In this document: in pieces, positions 33,150 through 43,704 of the stretch | How positions within the stretch are numbered: the stretch's first letter is position 1 | Layout of the letters: the number at the start of each line of letters is the position of its first letter | Program-made: the position numbers and the translations under genes | Assembly (NCBI RefSeq): GCF_033441515.1 | Contig: NZ_JAWQJT010000001.1 | Location: forward strand, 2,108,001-2,172,000 | Direction: 5' to 3' | Source of the DNA: Amycolatopsis solani | Lineage (GTDB): Bacteria; Actinomycetota; Actinomycetes; Mycobacteriales; Pseudonocardiaceae | Length of the DNA: 64,000 nt | Notes under the pieces: generated by a model | What the model was told of the DNA's origin: nothing | The model's database searches: none | Seen by the model: the letters and a program-made list of their open reading frames with translations, nothing else

Positions 33150-33733
33150 CCCGCGGTCAGGTCCAGGGCCAGGGTGTTGCCCGGCCCGGCCACCGCCCCG
33201 GTGAGCAGGGGCGTCGCGGACCCGCAGTTCGCGAACTCACCGATCGCGTACGTCGAGGTCAACCGGCCGCCGATGCCCGTGGTGAAGCCGTCCGGCACGA
33301 GCTCCGTCGTCACCGGCTGGGCCGTGCCGCAGGAGGCCCCGACGTCGTACGGGACGCCGTTCACGCGCACGTCCGACACCTTGACCGGCCAGGTCGCCGA
33401 GCCGGTGAAGCCGCCGAACACCGAGCCCTCGGCGTGGCCCGGCCCGAGCGTGACGGTCCCGCTGACCGCGCCGATCCCGGGCACCACCTTGGTCACCTTC
33501 GCCGGCGGCAAGGTGATCGTCCCGGAGAAGGTGTACGAGCCGATCTGCGTGTACATGTCGAACTGCCCCGGCCCGAGCTTCAGGTCGGCGACCGGTTTCG
33601 CGATGTGCGTCGTCCCGGTGACGCGGTACTTCGAGTAGACCGGCGGCCCGGCCGCGTCCGCCGCTCCGGCGAAACCCACCCCACCCACGATCGTCGCCGC
33701 GGCTACCGCGGTCACGCGCGTTCCCCACTTCAT
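33146..33733 (-). CDS. Secreted protein of unknown function
   Basis: The product is 195 residues with a clear signal peptide (MKWGTRVTAVAAATIVGGVGFAGAADA, cleavage near 27). The mature part is predicted to be beta-rich: YRVTGTTHIAKPVADLKLGPG, YTFSGTITLPPAKVTKV, SGTVTLGPGHAEGSVFG and TSTYAIGEFANCG, with two cysteines likely to pair. I recognise no catalytic motif; similar short beta-rich secreted proteins are common in actinomycetes. It is convergent with the second DUF742 gene, and the two stops share four bases. Confidence 0.7.
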   Translation of the reverse strand: MKWGTRVTAVAAATIVGGVGFAGAADAAGPPVYSKYRVTGTTHIAKPVADLKLGPGQFDMYTQIGSYTFSGTITLPPAKVTKVVPGIGAVSGTVTLGPGHAEGSVFGGFTGSATWPVKVSDVRVNGVPYDVGASCGTAQPVTTELVPDGFTTGIGGRLTSTYAIGEFANCGSATPLLTGAVAGPGNTLALDLTAG

Positions 33734-33782
33734 GGACCAGGCTTACCACCTGCGAGGACAGTCCGGTGGGGATTCACCACTT

Positions 33783-36020
33783 TCAGTCTTCGACGATGGC
33801 CGCCGAGGTGATCCGGTGGAGGGAGTACCGCTCGTTGTTCTCGCCCTCGAGGATCCCGCCGCCGACGCGCACCGGCCGGATCACGCGCTGGCTGGCGGTG
33901 CCGCGGGAGTCCACGAACCCGATCCACACCTCACGGCGCTCCAGCGTCGCCCGGGACAGCAGCTCGAGCGTGGCCGACGTGTCCGCGCCGCCGCCGACCG
34001 GGGCGCGCACCGCCGAGCCGCGGCGGCGGGCCGAAGCCGCGTCGCCCGCGCGCAGGTTGGACACGATCCGGGTGGCCTGGTCCTCGGTCAGCACTGCCTG
34101 CTCGCCCGGGTTCCGGCGGGCCGCGCGCGCCTTCGCGGGCAGCCGCCTGCCACCCGGGCGGATGTCGACGACCCGGCCGTCGGGGCCTTCCGCGGCCGGG
34201 GCGAACCCGGCCGCGCGCAGGCCGGCCAGCACTTCGTGCAGCGGGTCCGGGCTGATCACGACGGTCGGCGCGATCAGCCGCAGGTCGTGCTCCGCCGAGA
34301 CGGGGTGGGCGAGCACCTCGGCCAGCAGCGCCTCGTCGTCGCACCGCAGGAACGACGCCGCCACCCCGCCGCGCAGCCGTCCGTGCCGCCGGGCGACGTC
34401 GTCGACCAGGTAGCTCAGCCCCTGCGGGACCGGCGTCGCCGACTTCGCCTTGAACAGCGCGTGCAGCTCGTCGGCGGTGCGGCCGGTGTCCAGCGCGCGC
34501 CGGACGGACGCCTCGGTGATCCGGTAGACGGTCGCGTGCCCGGCCGATTCGACGTCGGCGACCGCGTCCATCTCCGCGGCCAGCTCCGGCTCCAGCGGGC
34601 CCGGCGCGACCACCGTCAGGTCGGCCTGCAGCAGCACGTGGTCCACCGGCGCGGGCAGCGCGTCCAGGATCGCTTCGACGGCGCCCGGCCGGTCGTCGGC
34701 GAGCAGCGCGCGGGCCGCCGTCGTGAGGCCGCCGAGCCCGACCAGGCCCAGCGCGCTCGCCTCGGACATCGTCCAGCGGACGGTCTCGTCCCGCAGCCGC
34801 CCGCCGCGCCGCGGCGCCCGCCAGGCCAGCACGGCGACGAGCTCGTCGACGCTCTTCACCCCGGCGCCCTCGGGGAGGTCGGCCAGCGCCGCGAGCACCC
34901 GGCGGCGCGCGACCGGGGCGAGCGGGCGGCGCAGCTCCTCCGACAGCGGCGCGACCGGCTTGTCCTTGGCGTCGCGCCCGCCCGCCATGCCCGGCAGCCG
35001 CGGCAGCTCGAGCCACGCCTGGGCCAGCGTCATCCAGCGCTGCGCGGTCGGCGACGCGAGCCACGAGTCGGTCAGCGTCGTCGGCACCCACTCGGGCGCG
35101 GTCGTCTCGCTGTCCGCGACGAGCCCGGCGCCCACGGTCAGCTCGGCCAGGAGGGTCGCTTGTGCTTCGTCGATCTCCAGGTCCTTCGCGAGCTTCTTCA
35201 GCTCGCGCACGCCGAGGCCGCCCGACTTCAGCACCGGCGGCGGCGCGACCGACCACGCGCGCAGCAGGGATTCGGTGTGGCGCAGGAACTCCATCGCCTC
35301 GCCGGCCGCCGCTTCGTCCACAGTGGACGTCTGGTGCGGGTGGACCGGCAGGGCGGGCTCGGTGAGCGTCCCCGGCGGGAAGGCCCCGCCGCGGACCGCG
35401 ACGCCGATCTCGCGCGGCAGTTCGACGGTCTGATCGTCGCGGCGCAGCAGCAGCCCGCGGGCGAGCAGCTTCTGCACCGGCGTCGTGGCCTTCTCGAGCG
35501 TGAGGTCGAGCCCGGCGTCACGGGTCCGGCCGATCGGCGGCCCGGCGGCGAGGGCGGCGAGCACCCCGCGTTCGTCGTCGGGCAGCTCGGCGAGCCGCGC
35601 TTCGAGGTCTTCGCCGTCGAGTGACGGCGAGGGTGCGCCCAGCCCGGCGGGGAACGGCCCGAGTGCTTCCCTGGCCGCCGGCGGCACGCGCACGGCGTCG
35701 TCCGCGCCCCAGGCCAGCGCCCGCTTGCGCAGCCGGGCCAGCGGTTCGGCGATGTCGGTGCCGACCAGCTTCGCCACGTCTTCGACCGGCACCGGGTCGC
35801 GGTCCGCGCCGGCCAGCAAGCACGCTTCGAGCACGGCCAAGGTGAAGCTGTCGAGGTCTTCGCAGGCGCGCGCGACCGAGCCCGGCGTGCCGGCCCGGGT
35901 GGCCAGCACCGTGCTGTCGGAGGGCGGGGGCGTGGACAGGTCGCGCCGCGTGCGGAGCAGTTCGGTGAGTGCGCCGTCGGTCTCCGCGCGCAGCCAGTCC
36001 GCCAAAGAGGTCGCGGGCAT
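33783..36020 (-). CDS. Helicase-associated (XPB/Ssl2 N-terminal-like) domain protein
   Basis: The product is 745 residues from ATG 36020. It belongs to the actinobacterial group annotated as helicase-associated or helicase C-terminal domain proteins. It lacks Walker A and DEAD-type motifs, so it is not itself a helicase. Recognisable parts are an N-terminal helical region (SLADWLRAETDGALTELLRTR), a central segment (HVLLQADLTVVAPGPLEPELAAEMDAVADVESAGHATVYRIT-like) shared with the XPB N-terminal domain, and a C-terminal WYL-like beta segment (VWIGFVDSRGTASQRVIRPVRVGGG). A role in DNA repair or transcription alongside XPB is inferred. Confidence 0.8.
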   Translation of the reverse strand: MPATSLADWLRAETDGALTELLRTRRDLSTPPPSDSTVLATRAGTPGSVARACEDLDSFTLAVLEACLLAGADRDPVPVEDVAKLVGTDIAEPLARLRKRALAWGADDAVRVPPAAREALGPFPAGLGAPSPSLDGEDLEARLAELPDDERGVLAALAAGPPIGRTRDAGLDLTLEKATTPVQKLLARGLLLRRDDQTVELPREIGVAVRGGAFPPGTLTEPALPVHPHQTSTVDEAAAGEAMEFLRHTESLLRAWSVAPPPVLKSGGLGVRELKKLAKDLEIDEAQATLLAELTVGAGLVADSETTAPEWVPTTLTDSWLASPTAQRWMTLAQAWLELPRLPGMAGGRDAKDKPVAPLSEELRRPLAPVARRRVLAALADLPEGAGVKSVDELVAVLAWRAPRRGGRLRDETVRWTMSEASALGLVGLGGLTTAARALLADDRPGAVEAILDALPAPVDHVLLQADLTVVAPGPLEPELAAEMDAVADVESAGHATVYRITEASVRRALDTGRTADELHALFKAKSATPVPQGLSYLVDDVARRHGRLRGGVAASFLRCDDEALLAEVLAHPVSAEHDLRLIAPTVVISPDPLHEVLAGLRAAGFAPAAEGPDGRVVDIRPGGRRLPAKARAARRNPGEQAVLTEDQATRIVSNLRAGDAASARRRGSAVRAPVGGGADTSATLELLSRATLERREVWIGFVDSRGTASQRVIRPVRVGGGILEGENNERYSLHRITSAAIVED

Positions 36021-36109
36021 AGAAGACCAGGGTACCGGGCGGTTGCGACAGCGCGTCCGGCCTCAGGCAGACTGTGGTCCGAGAACCGAGCGCAGCTGTG
36101 GAGGACGTT

Positions 36110-36295
36110 GTGGCCAAGGGTGAGAAGAAGCACAAGGGCGTCGACCCGACCTGGCCGGGCGAGGCCGGCGAACACCCCGTGACCGAGCTCGCGTCCGACC
36201 GCCAGGGCTCGCTGTCGCCGTTCGGCGACATCACGTTCCCGCTCGACTCGGTGCCGTACGTGCACCCCGAGACCGAGATCAACACCCGCCCGTAA
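36110..36295 (+). CDS. Small conserved-type hypothetical protein
   Basis: The product is 61 residues from GTG 36110, with GGAGG five bases upstream. The sequence is hydrophilic: a Lys-rich start (MAKGEKKHKGVDPTWPGE) followed by HPVTELASDRQGSLSPFG and a VPYVHPETEINTRP end. It has no membrane segment or cysteine. It is divergent from the XPB-like domain gene and upstream of the malic enzyme gene, 98 bases away. I do not know its function. Confidence 0.6.
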   Translation: MAKGEKKHKGVDPTWPGEAGEHPVTELASDRQGSLSPFGDITFPLDSVPYVHPETEINTRP

Positions 36296-36393
36296 CGTTA
36301 CTGGTCAGTACCGGTATCGGCCCCTCGTGAGGGCGGTCACGGGAGTAGGTTCGCACCCGTCCCAGCCACCTTTCCCATGCGGGGGTAAGTGCC

Positions 36394-37785
<1,392 letters not shown>

Positions 37786-37801
37786 GTCCGCACTTCGGAG
37801 G

Positions 37802-37834
37802 GCCCCGGGATCGTTCCGCGGAGGGACGACCGGG
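37802..37834. terminator. Imperfect hairpin between malic enzyme and vapC
   Basis: CCCCGGGATCGTTCC and GGGACGACCGGGG form a bulged stem around GCGGA. The genes on both sides converge on it. Confidence 0.4.
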
Positions 37835-37849
37835 GTCCTTCCGCGCTCT

Positions 37850-38260
37850 TCACCAGCTCCGCTGAAGCAGCCTCACCTCGACCTCCGGGAGATCGTCGAA
37901 CCGGGCCCGCCCGTCCGTGGTCACCAGAATCCGGCCGGTGGCCCGGGCGGTCGCCGCGATGATCAGGTCGTGCGCCCCACGCGCCTGCCCGCTCCGTCGC
38001 AGATGAGCCAGCAGCTCGGCATGGTGTTCGACCACGTTCGTCGAGTACTCGACCACCGGCGTGACGGCCAGCAGCTCGGCCAGGAACGCACCGTGTGCCG
38101 CGCGCCGGGCCGGATTCGGGTCGAGGAGCAGACCTACCTGGTACTCGGTGATCACCACGGCGGGAACGGCGACGTCATCGTCATCCCCGATGGCCCCCGC
38201 CGGCAGCCGCTGCCGGGCGGCGTCGATGAGGATCCCGGTGTCGAGGATCAGTCGTGCCAC
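37850..38260 (-). CDS. vapC: PIN-domain toxin (VapC type)
   Basis: The product is 136 residues from GTG 38260; the frame extends further but loses similarity. PIN-domain acidic residues are visible: D7 in [11 protein letters not shown]39 in [10 protein letters not shown]98 in [11 protein letters not shown] and D116 in [12 protein letters not shown]. VapC toxins are Mg-dependent ribonucleases, often targeting tRNA or rRNA. It overlaps the upstream antitoxin gene by 13 bases, the usual order for this type II module. Confidence 0.9.
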   Translation of the reverse strand: MARLILDTGILIDAARQRLPAGAIGDDDDVAVPAVVITEYQVGLLLDPNPARRAAHGAFLAELLAVTPVVEYSTNVVEHHAELLAHLRRSGQARGAHDLIIAATARATGRILVTTDGRARFDDLPEVEVRLLQRSW

Positions 38261-38514
38261 GGGTCGCCGTCCAGCTCCGCCGACGCTGTCTCGCGGACCT
38301 CGGCGACGTTCTCCTCGAACCGGTCGTCGACGTCGAGCTTGCCGGCCCAGCGGTGGAACACCGCGCACACCGCGACGCCGTTCGCGTGCGGGGCGGGGAC
38401 GATCAGCGCGACCCGCTTGCCGTTGCGCGTGACGGCGATCGTTTCGCCGTTCTCCGCCTCGTCGAGCACGGCCGAGAACGACCTGGAGGCTTCGGAAGCG
38501 GACAGTTCGATCAC
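38248..38514 (-). CDS. Phd/YefM-type antitoxin paired with VapC
   Basis: The product is 88 residues from GTG 38514. The N-terminus (MIELSASEASRSFSAVLDEAENGETIAVTRNGKRVALIVP) is the classic Phd/YefM DNA-binding fold. The acidic C-terminus (DDRFEENVAEVRETASAELDGD) should wrap the toxin. It should repress its own operon; three TCAGAT-type half sites lie immediately upstream in an AT-rich patch. The toxin gene overlaps its 3' end. Confidence 0.88.
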   Translation of the reverse strand: MIELSASEASRSFSAVLDEAENGETIAVTRNGKRVALIVPAPHANGVAVCAVFHRWAGKLDVDDRFEENVAEVRETASAELDGDPWHD

Positions 38515-38519
38515 GAGAA

Positions 38520-38546
38520 TCAGATTATCAGATTCCGATGATCTGA
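38520..38546. promoter_or_regulatory. Autoregulatory operator candidate of the toxin-antitoxin pair
   Basis: TCAGAT occurs at 38520-38525 and 38528-38533, and its complement ATCTGA at 38541-38546, giving a direct and an inverted pair within 27 bases. The patch is AT-rich against the local background and ends six bases before the antitoxin start. Confidence 0.55.
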
Positions 38547-38597
38547 ATCAAGGGGTCGCGGCGATTCGCCCGCCGGCACCGGAAGTAGCCTCGCCTG

Positions 38598-39068
38598 GTG
38601 AGTGAACTCAGCCACGTCGACGAGACCGGCGCCGCCCGGATGGTCGACGTCTCCGGCAAGACCGCCACCGCGCGCACCGCGCTCGCGGCCGGGACCGTGC
38701 GGACCACCGCCGAGGTGCTCCGGCTGCTCGCGACCGACGGCCTCCCCAAGGGCGACGCCCTCGCCACCGCGCGCATCGCCGGGATCATGGGTGCCAAGCG
38801 GGTGCCCGAGCTGATCCCGCTGTGCCACCAGATCGCGTTGTCCGGGGTCAAGGTGGAGTTCGAGCTGGGCGAAGCCGAAGTCCGGATCCGCGCGACGGCG
38901 AAGACCACCGACGTCACCGGCGTCGAGATGGAGGCGCTGACCGCGGTGGCGGTCGCCGGGCTGACGCTGCACGACATGATCAAGGCCGTCGACCCGGCGG
39001 CGACGCTGGACGAGGTCCGCCTGCTCCGCAAGGACGGCGGCAAGACCGGAACCTGGGAGCGGCCGTGA
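38598..39068 (+). CDS. moaC: Cyclic pyranopterin monophosphate synthase MoaC
   Basis: The product is 156 residues from GTG 38598. MoaC signatures are present: ARMVDVSGKTATARTA near 13, KGDALATARIAGIMGAKRVPELIPLCHQI near 51-79 and TDVTGVEMEALTAVAVAGLTLHDMIKA near 105-131, with the catalytic Lys residues in the last helix and the MAKR-like loop. It acts with MoaA in the first step of molybdenum cofactor synthesis. Its TGA overlaps the GTG of the mogA-moaE fusion. Confidence 0.95.
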   Translation: MSELSHVDETGAARMVDVSGKTATARTALAAGTVRTTAEVLRLLATDGLPKGDALATARIAGIMGAKRVPELIPLCHQIALSGVKVEFELGEAEVRIRATAKTTDVTGVEMEALTAVAVAGLTLHDMIKAVDPAATLDEVRLLRKDGGKTGTWERP

Positions 39069-39985
39069 AGCGCAGCGCGCGCGTGATCGTGGCGTCCAAC
39101 CGCGCCGCGAGGGGCGTCTACGAGGACAAGACCGGGCCGGTGATCGTCGACTGGCTCGCGGGGCGCGGGTACGACGTGCCGTCGCCGGTCGTCGTCGAGG
39201 ACGGGGAGCCGGTGGGGGTCGCGCTGCGGGCCGCGCTCGCGGACGGCGTCGCCGTCGTGCTCACCACGGGCGGCACCGGCATCTCGCCGACCGACCGCAC
39301 CCCGGACGTCACCCGCGCGGTCCTGGACCACGAGCTGCCGGGCGTGGCGGACGCGATCCGCGCCGCCGGGCTGCCGAAGGTGCCGACGGCGGTGCTCTCG
39401 CGCGGCGTGGCGGGCGTGGCGGGGCGGACCCTGGTCGTCAACCTCCCGGGCTCCAGCGGCGGCGTGAAGGACGGCCTGGGCGTCCTGGACGGCATCCTGG
39501 ACCACGCGGTCGACCAGCTGGCGGGCGGCGACCACCCGCGGCCCGCGGCGGCCGGCCCGGCGGTCCGCGTGGCGCGGGCTCTGGTGACCGAGGACGTGCT
39601 GTCGGTCGAGGAGCACGCCGGCCTGGTCGAAGACGACGCGGCGGGCGCGGTGGTGACCTTCTCGGGGGTCGTCCGCGACCACGACGGCGGCAAGGGCGTG
39701 CGCGACCTGACCTACGAAGGCCACCCGAGCGCGGGCCAGGTGATCGCGGACGTCGTCGCGGAGCTGGCGGCGCGCTGGACCGGCGTCCGCGCGGTGGCGG
39801 TGAGCCACCGCATCGGGCCGCTGACGATCGGCGACGTCGCGCTGGCGTGCGCCGTGGCGGCGGAGCACCGCGGCCAGGCGTTCTCGGCGTGCGCGGAGCT
39901 CGTGGACGAGGTCAAGGCGCGGCTGCCGATCTGGAAGCACCAGCACTTCACCGACGGCACCGACGAGTGGGTCAACTCGCCCTGA
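39065..39985 (+). CDS. MogA/MoaB-MoaE fusion protein
   Basis: The product is 306 residues from GTG 39065, overlapping the moaC stop by four bases. Residues about 1-165 are a MogA/MoaB-type molybdopterin adenylyltransferase (VVLTTGGTGISPTDRTPDVT near 58-77; VNLPGSSGGVKDGL near 127). Residues about 175-306 are MoaE, the large subunit of molybdopterin synthase (AGAVVTFSGVVRDHDGGK, EGHPSAGQVI, VAVSHRIGPLTIGDVALACAV, VKARLPIWKHQHF). MoaE acts with MoaD, encoded at 41773. Fusing dithiolene formation to adenylation could channel molybdopterin. Confidence 0.92.
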   Translation: MKRSARVIVASNRAARGVYEDKTGPVIVDWLAGRGYDVPSPVVVEDGEPVGVALRAALADGVAVVLTTGGTGISPTDRTPDVTRAVLDHELPGVADAIRAAGLPKVPTAVLSRGVAGVAGRTLVVNLPGSSGGVKDGLGVLDGILDHAVDQLAGGDHPRPAAAGPAVRVARALVTEDVLSVEEHAGLVEDDAAGAVVTFSGVVRDHDGGKGVRDLTYEGHPSAGQVIADVVAELAARWTGVRAVAVSHRIGPLTIGDVALACAVAAEHRGQAFSACAELVDEVKARLPIWKHQHFTDGTDEWVNSP

Positions 39986-39998
39986 CCCGGGAACCACT

Positions 39999-40037
39999 CA
40001 GCCCTCCACCGCCCGGGGGATCGGCGGTGGAGGGCTG
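39999..40037. terminator. Perfect 15-bp stem-loop between moa fusion and rpf genes
   Basis: CAGCCCTCCACCGCC (39999-40013) and its complement (40023-40037) enclose a nine-base loop. The two flanking genes are convergent. Confidence 0.65.
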
Positions 40038-40083
40038 GGTGGAGTCACGGCCGAGGCCGGACTTGCGCATCAGAGCGCGATCG

Positions 40084-40913
<830 letters not shown>

Positions 40914-41772
40914 ACGGATTCCCGGTCGTGCTGGTTGGTCGGGGCCAACCGAAAAGCGACGGTACGTAACGATCGCCGTGATCGGAAATTATTCGGGGCG
41001 TGACCTACGTCACAGTAACAGCACGCAACCCCGATCGATACGCTTGTTTGTGCAGGTCAGAGGGCCGTTATCTGCTCGTTTCCTTGCCGAGATAAAACAC
41101 GGATCGTGAGGCTTGCATCACGTGATTGGCGCCGCGAATGGACCATTCGCGGCGTCCACTCGGCGATTGAAGCGCGCATCTTATGACCGGGGTCGGGAGT
41201 GCGCCAGACTTGACAATCCGGTCCCAGATGCCCCAGGAGTCACATCAGCCCCACCTGTTAGTGGGGTTTGGAACCACGACCGAAGCCGCTTGAGGTGGTG
41301 GCGACCCCCGTAGGGGGCCACGCACCGCGACCGACCAGGCGAAACGGGTCACCGGATGGCGTTGCGGCTCGTGCGGATCAGCTTCTCGCGAACAGCCGGA
41401 TTTGATGACGCGCCACGCCGAGCCCCCGGAAGAGAGGTCGGCGAGTGGTCGGCTGCCGTACCCGAGCGGTCGGGGAAGAACGGCAGGGGCGAACTCGCGC
41501 CGGCGGGTGGGCGGCGCGTAGCAGGGGAGCAACTGACCTGCCGAGCGAGGCGGCGGGGGTGGCGGCCTCGCGCGGCGGAGAGGTGGAAGGGCTGGGTGGG
41601 CGGACTCGCGCTGCGGTGGAGGCGGCGAGGGACCGGCTGGGGAGCCAGTGCGCGGCAGAAGAGACAAGGGGCTGGGCGAGGCGGCGCCACGCAGCTAGTC
41701 AGAGGGAGCCGAGCGGGTCGGGCGTAATGGCCCCGCGCAGTCGTGCAGACAGAAGAGAGGTGGAGGTCAGCC
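40914..41772. other. 859-base stretch with no convincing gene
   Basis: This lies between the rpf leader and moaD. Open frames on both strands are Arg/Pro/Gly-rich and look like GC-rich noise. An AT-richer patch at about 40970-41110 could hold the rpf promoter. A short hairpin CCCCAC-CTGTTA-GTGGGGTTT lies near 41249-41269. It might terminate an unseen transcript. Confidence 0.4.
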
Positions 41773-42033
41773 TCAGCCGCCGGCGAACGGGGGCAGGACG
41801 TCCAGCTCCGCCCCGTCCGTCAGCGCCCGGCCGACGTCGCGCACCGCGATCCCGTCCAGCAGGTAGCTGACCGCGTCCAGGACCCGCGGCAACCCCTCCG
41901 GGTGCAGCCGCCGCAGTTCGGTCACCGCGTCCGCGACCGTGGCTCCCGTGGACAGCTGCACCTTCTCTTCGTCCACGCCCGCCGCGGCCCTTGCCGCCGC
42001 GAAGTAGCGGACCACGATGGTCAGGGTCGTCAT
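41773..42033 (-). CDS. moaD: MoaD, molybdopterin synthase sulfur-carrier subunit
   Basis: The product is 86 residues with the ubiquitin-like beta-grasp pattern (LTIVVRYFAAARAAAGV, ATVADAVTELRRLHPE, LLDGIAV) and the essential C-terminal Gly-Gly (PPFAGG). The Gly-Gly tail is thiocarboxylated and donates sulfur to precursor Z in complex with MoaE, supplied by the fusion at 39065. It starts one base after the moaA stop, so it is in the moaA operon. Confidence 0.92.
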   Translation of the reverse strand: MTTLTIVVRYFAAARAAAGVDEEKVQLSTGATVADAVTELRRLHPEGLPRVLDAVSYLLDGIAVRDVGRALTDGAELDVLPPFAGG

Positions 42034-42034
42034 C

Positions 42035-43099
42035 TCAACCGCCGATCGCGCTCATCGGCCGGATCGGCTGGGCGAATCCGGCGTCGTTGATCTCGTGGCC
42101 GGCGAGCTTGCCCCACATCGTGGCCCGCCAGGCGTCCGCCACCTCCTCATCGCGCGCGCCCGCGCGCACGAGGGAGCGGAGGTCGGTCTCGTCGTTGCTG
42201 AACAGGCAGGAGCGGACCGCGCCGTCGGCCGTCAGGCGGGTGCGCTCGCACGCCGCGCAGAACGGCCTGGTCACCGAGGCGATCACGCCGACGTCGCCGG
42301 GGCCGCCGTCGACCAGCCAGCGCTCCGCCGGGGCGCCGCCCCGCGCCGCCGGGAACGGCGTCAGCTCGAACGACGCCTCCAGCATCGAAAGGATCTCCGC
42401 GGCGGTGATCATCTCGCCGCGGTTCCAGCCGTGCTGGGCGTCCAGCGGCATCTGCTCGATGAAGCGCAGGTGGTAGCCCTCGGCGAGGCAGAACTTCAGC
42501 AGCGGCACGGCTTCGGACTCGTTGACCCCGCGCATGAGCACCGCGTTGACCTTCACCGGCGACATCCCGGCGTCCCGCGCGGCCGCCATGCCGGCCAGCA
42601 CGTGCGAGAGCCGGTCGCGACGGGTGATCGTCTTGAACAGCTCCGGGTCGATCGTGTCGAGCGAGACGTTGATCCGGTTCAGGCCGGCCTCGGCCAGCGC
42701 CGTCGCCCGCCGCGCCAAGCCGATGCCGTTGGTGGTCATCGACAGCTTGGGCCGCGGCGAAAGCGCCGTGATCCGCGCGACGAGGTCTTCGAGGCCCGGC
42801 CGCAGCAGCGGTTCGCCGCCGGTGAGCCGGATGTCGGTGACGCCGAGCTGCTCGACGGCGATCCGCATCAGGCGGACCAGCTCGTCGTCGGTCAGCACCT
42901 GGTCGCCCGGCATCCAGTCGAGGCCCTCCGCGGGCATGCAGTAGGTGCAGCGCAGGTTGCACCGATCCGTCAGGGAAACCCGGAGATCGGTGGCCACCCG
43001 GCCGAAGGTGTCGATGAGTTGCGGGTTCTCGGGCCTGGGCACGCGAGATGACCCTCGTGTACCGGGGACGCGAGGAAACCCGAGATCCACTGCCGTCAT
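42035..43099 (-). CDS. moaA: GTP 3',8-cyclase MoaA
   Basis: The product is 354 residues. The radical SAM cluster motif CNLRCTYC uses C47, C51 and C54; RLTGGEPLLRPGLEDLV near 97 is the GGEP motif. The second C-terminal iron-sulfur cluster is in FCAACERTRLTADGAVRSCLFS near 275-297. The C-terminus ends in IGG, the conserved Gly-Gly tail required for activity. It rearranges GTP in the first step of molybdenum cofactor synthesis. It is divergent from a MarR-type gene across 92 bases. Confidence 0.95.
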   Translation of the reverse strand: MTAVDLGFPRVPGTRGSSRVPRPENPQLIDTFGRVATDLRVSLTDRCNLRCTYCMPAEGLDWMPGDQVLTDDELVRLMRIAVEQLGVTDIRLTGGEPLLRPGLEDLVARITALSPRPKLSMTTNGIGLARRATALAEAGLNRINVSLDTIDPELFKTITRRDRLSHVLAGMAAARDAGMSPVKVNAVLMRGVNESEAVPLLKFCLAEGYHLRFIEQMPLDAQHGWNRGEMITAAEILSMLEASFELTPFPAARGGAPAERWLVDGGPGDVGVIASVTRPFCAACERTRLTADGAVRSCLFSNDETDLRSLVRAGARDEEVADAWRATMWGKLAGHEINDAGFAQPIRPMSAIGG

Positions 43100-43165
43100 T
43101 AAGCACAGCGTAGCTCCGGAACGCGCGAAGTGAGCGACTCGCTACGATACTTTGACGAGTGAGTG

Positions 43166-43180
43166 GTTCAGTTGCCGAAC
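43166..43180. promoter_or_regulatory. MarR-type operator candidate
   Basis: GTTCAGTTGCCGAAC is an imperfect palindrome in the moaA-marR intergenic space, ending 11 bases before the regulator's start. Autoregulation and control of moaA are inferred. Confidence 0.35.
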
Positions 43181-43191
43181 TAAGAGGACCT

Positions 43192-43671
43192 GTGACGGAA
43201 AAGACCTACCCGGTCACCGAAGACGAGCTTTTCCGCTTCGCGGAACTGGGCCGCCAGGGCAGCACGCTGACGGTCCTCCGGCACGCCAGGATCGCCGAGC
43301 GGATGGGGCTGTCCGGCACCGACCACAAGACGTTCGACCTGGTCATCCAATCGGGCGGACCGTTGACCGCGGGGCGGATCGCCGAGCTGACGGGCCTGTC
43401 GACCGGCGCGGTGACCGGCGTCATAGACCGGCTCGAGAAGGTCGGGCTGGTCCGCCGCGTCCGCGATCCGGAGGACCGCCGCAAGGTCCTCGTGGCGGTC
43501 GTGCCGGGAGCCGAGGAGCGCTTCGCGCCGCTCTTCGAGTCGGCCTTCGACGCCCTTCGCGAGTCCTTGGCGCAGTTCTCCCCGGCCGAGCGAAAAACCA
43601 TCGAGCGTTATCAGAACGTCATGCTCGAACAGCTGCGCGCGGAAATCCTCGACAATGGCCGCCCCGCGTAG
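43192..43671 (+). CDS. MarR-family transcriptional regulator
   Basis: The product is 159 residues from GTG 43192, chosen because AAGAGGA lies just upstream; GTG 43159 would add 11 residues. The winged helix is clear: TFDLVIQSGGPLTAGRIAELTGLSTGAVTGVIDRLEKVGLVRRVRDPEDRRKVLVAVV. It is divergent from moaA and 33 bases upstream of the Mop-domain gene, so it may govern the molybdenum genes, although MarR proteins typically sense aromatic ligands. Confidence 0.88.
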   Translation: MTEKTYPVTEDELFRFAELGRQGSTLTVLRHARIAERMGLSGTDHKTFDLVIQSGGPLTAGRIAELTGLSTGAVTGVIDRLEKVGLVRRVRDPEDRRKVLVAVVPGAEERFAPLFESAFDALRESLAQFSPAERKTIERYQNVMLEQLRAEILDNGRPA

Positions 43672-43704
43672 CTTTTCCTCAACTGCGGAGATAATGTCTG
43701 CGGC

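Noticed and set aside
33783..36020. Annotation as an active helicase
   Set aside because: No Walker A or DExH/DEAD motif is present; only XPB-like accessory domains are seen.
41245..41667. 140-residue minus-strand frame (Pro/Arg-rich) downstream of the rpf leader
   Set aside because: It is low-complexity and lacks a ribosome-binding site, and an equally long frame exists on the other strand. I treated the region as non-coding.
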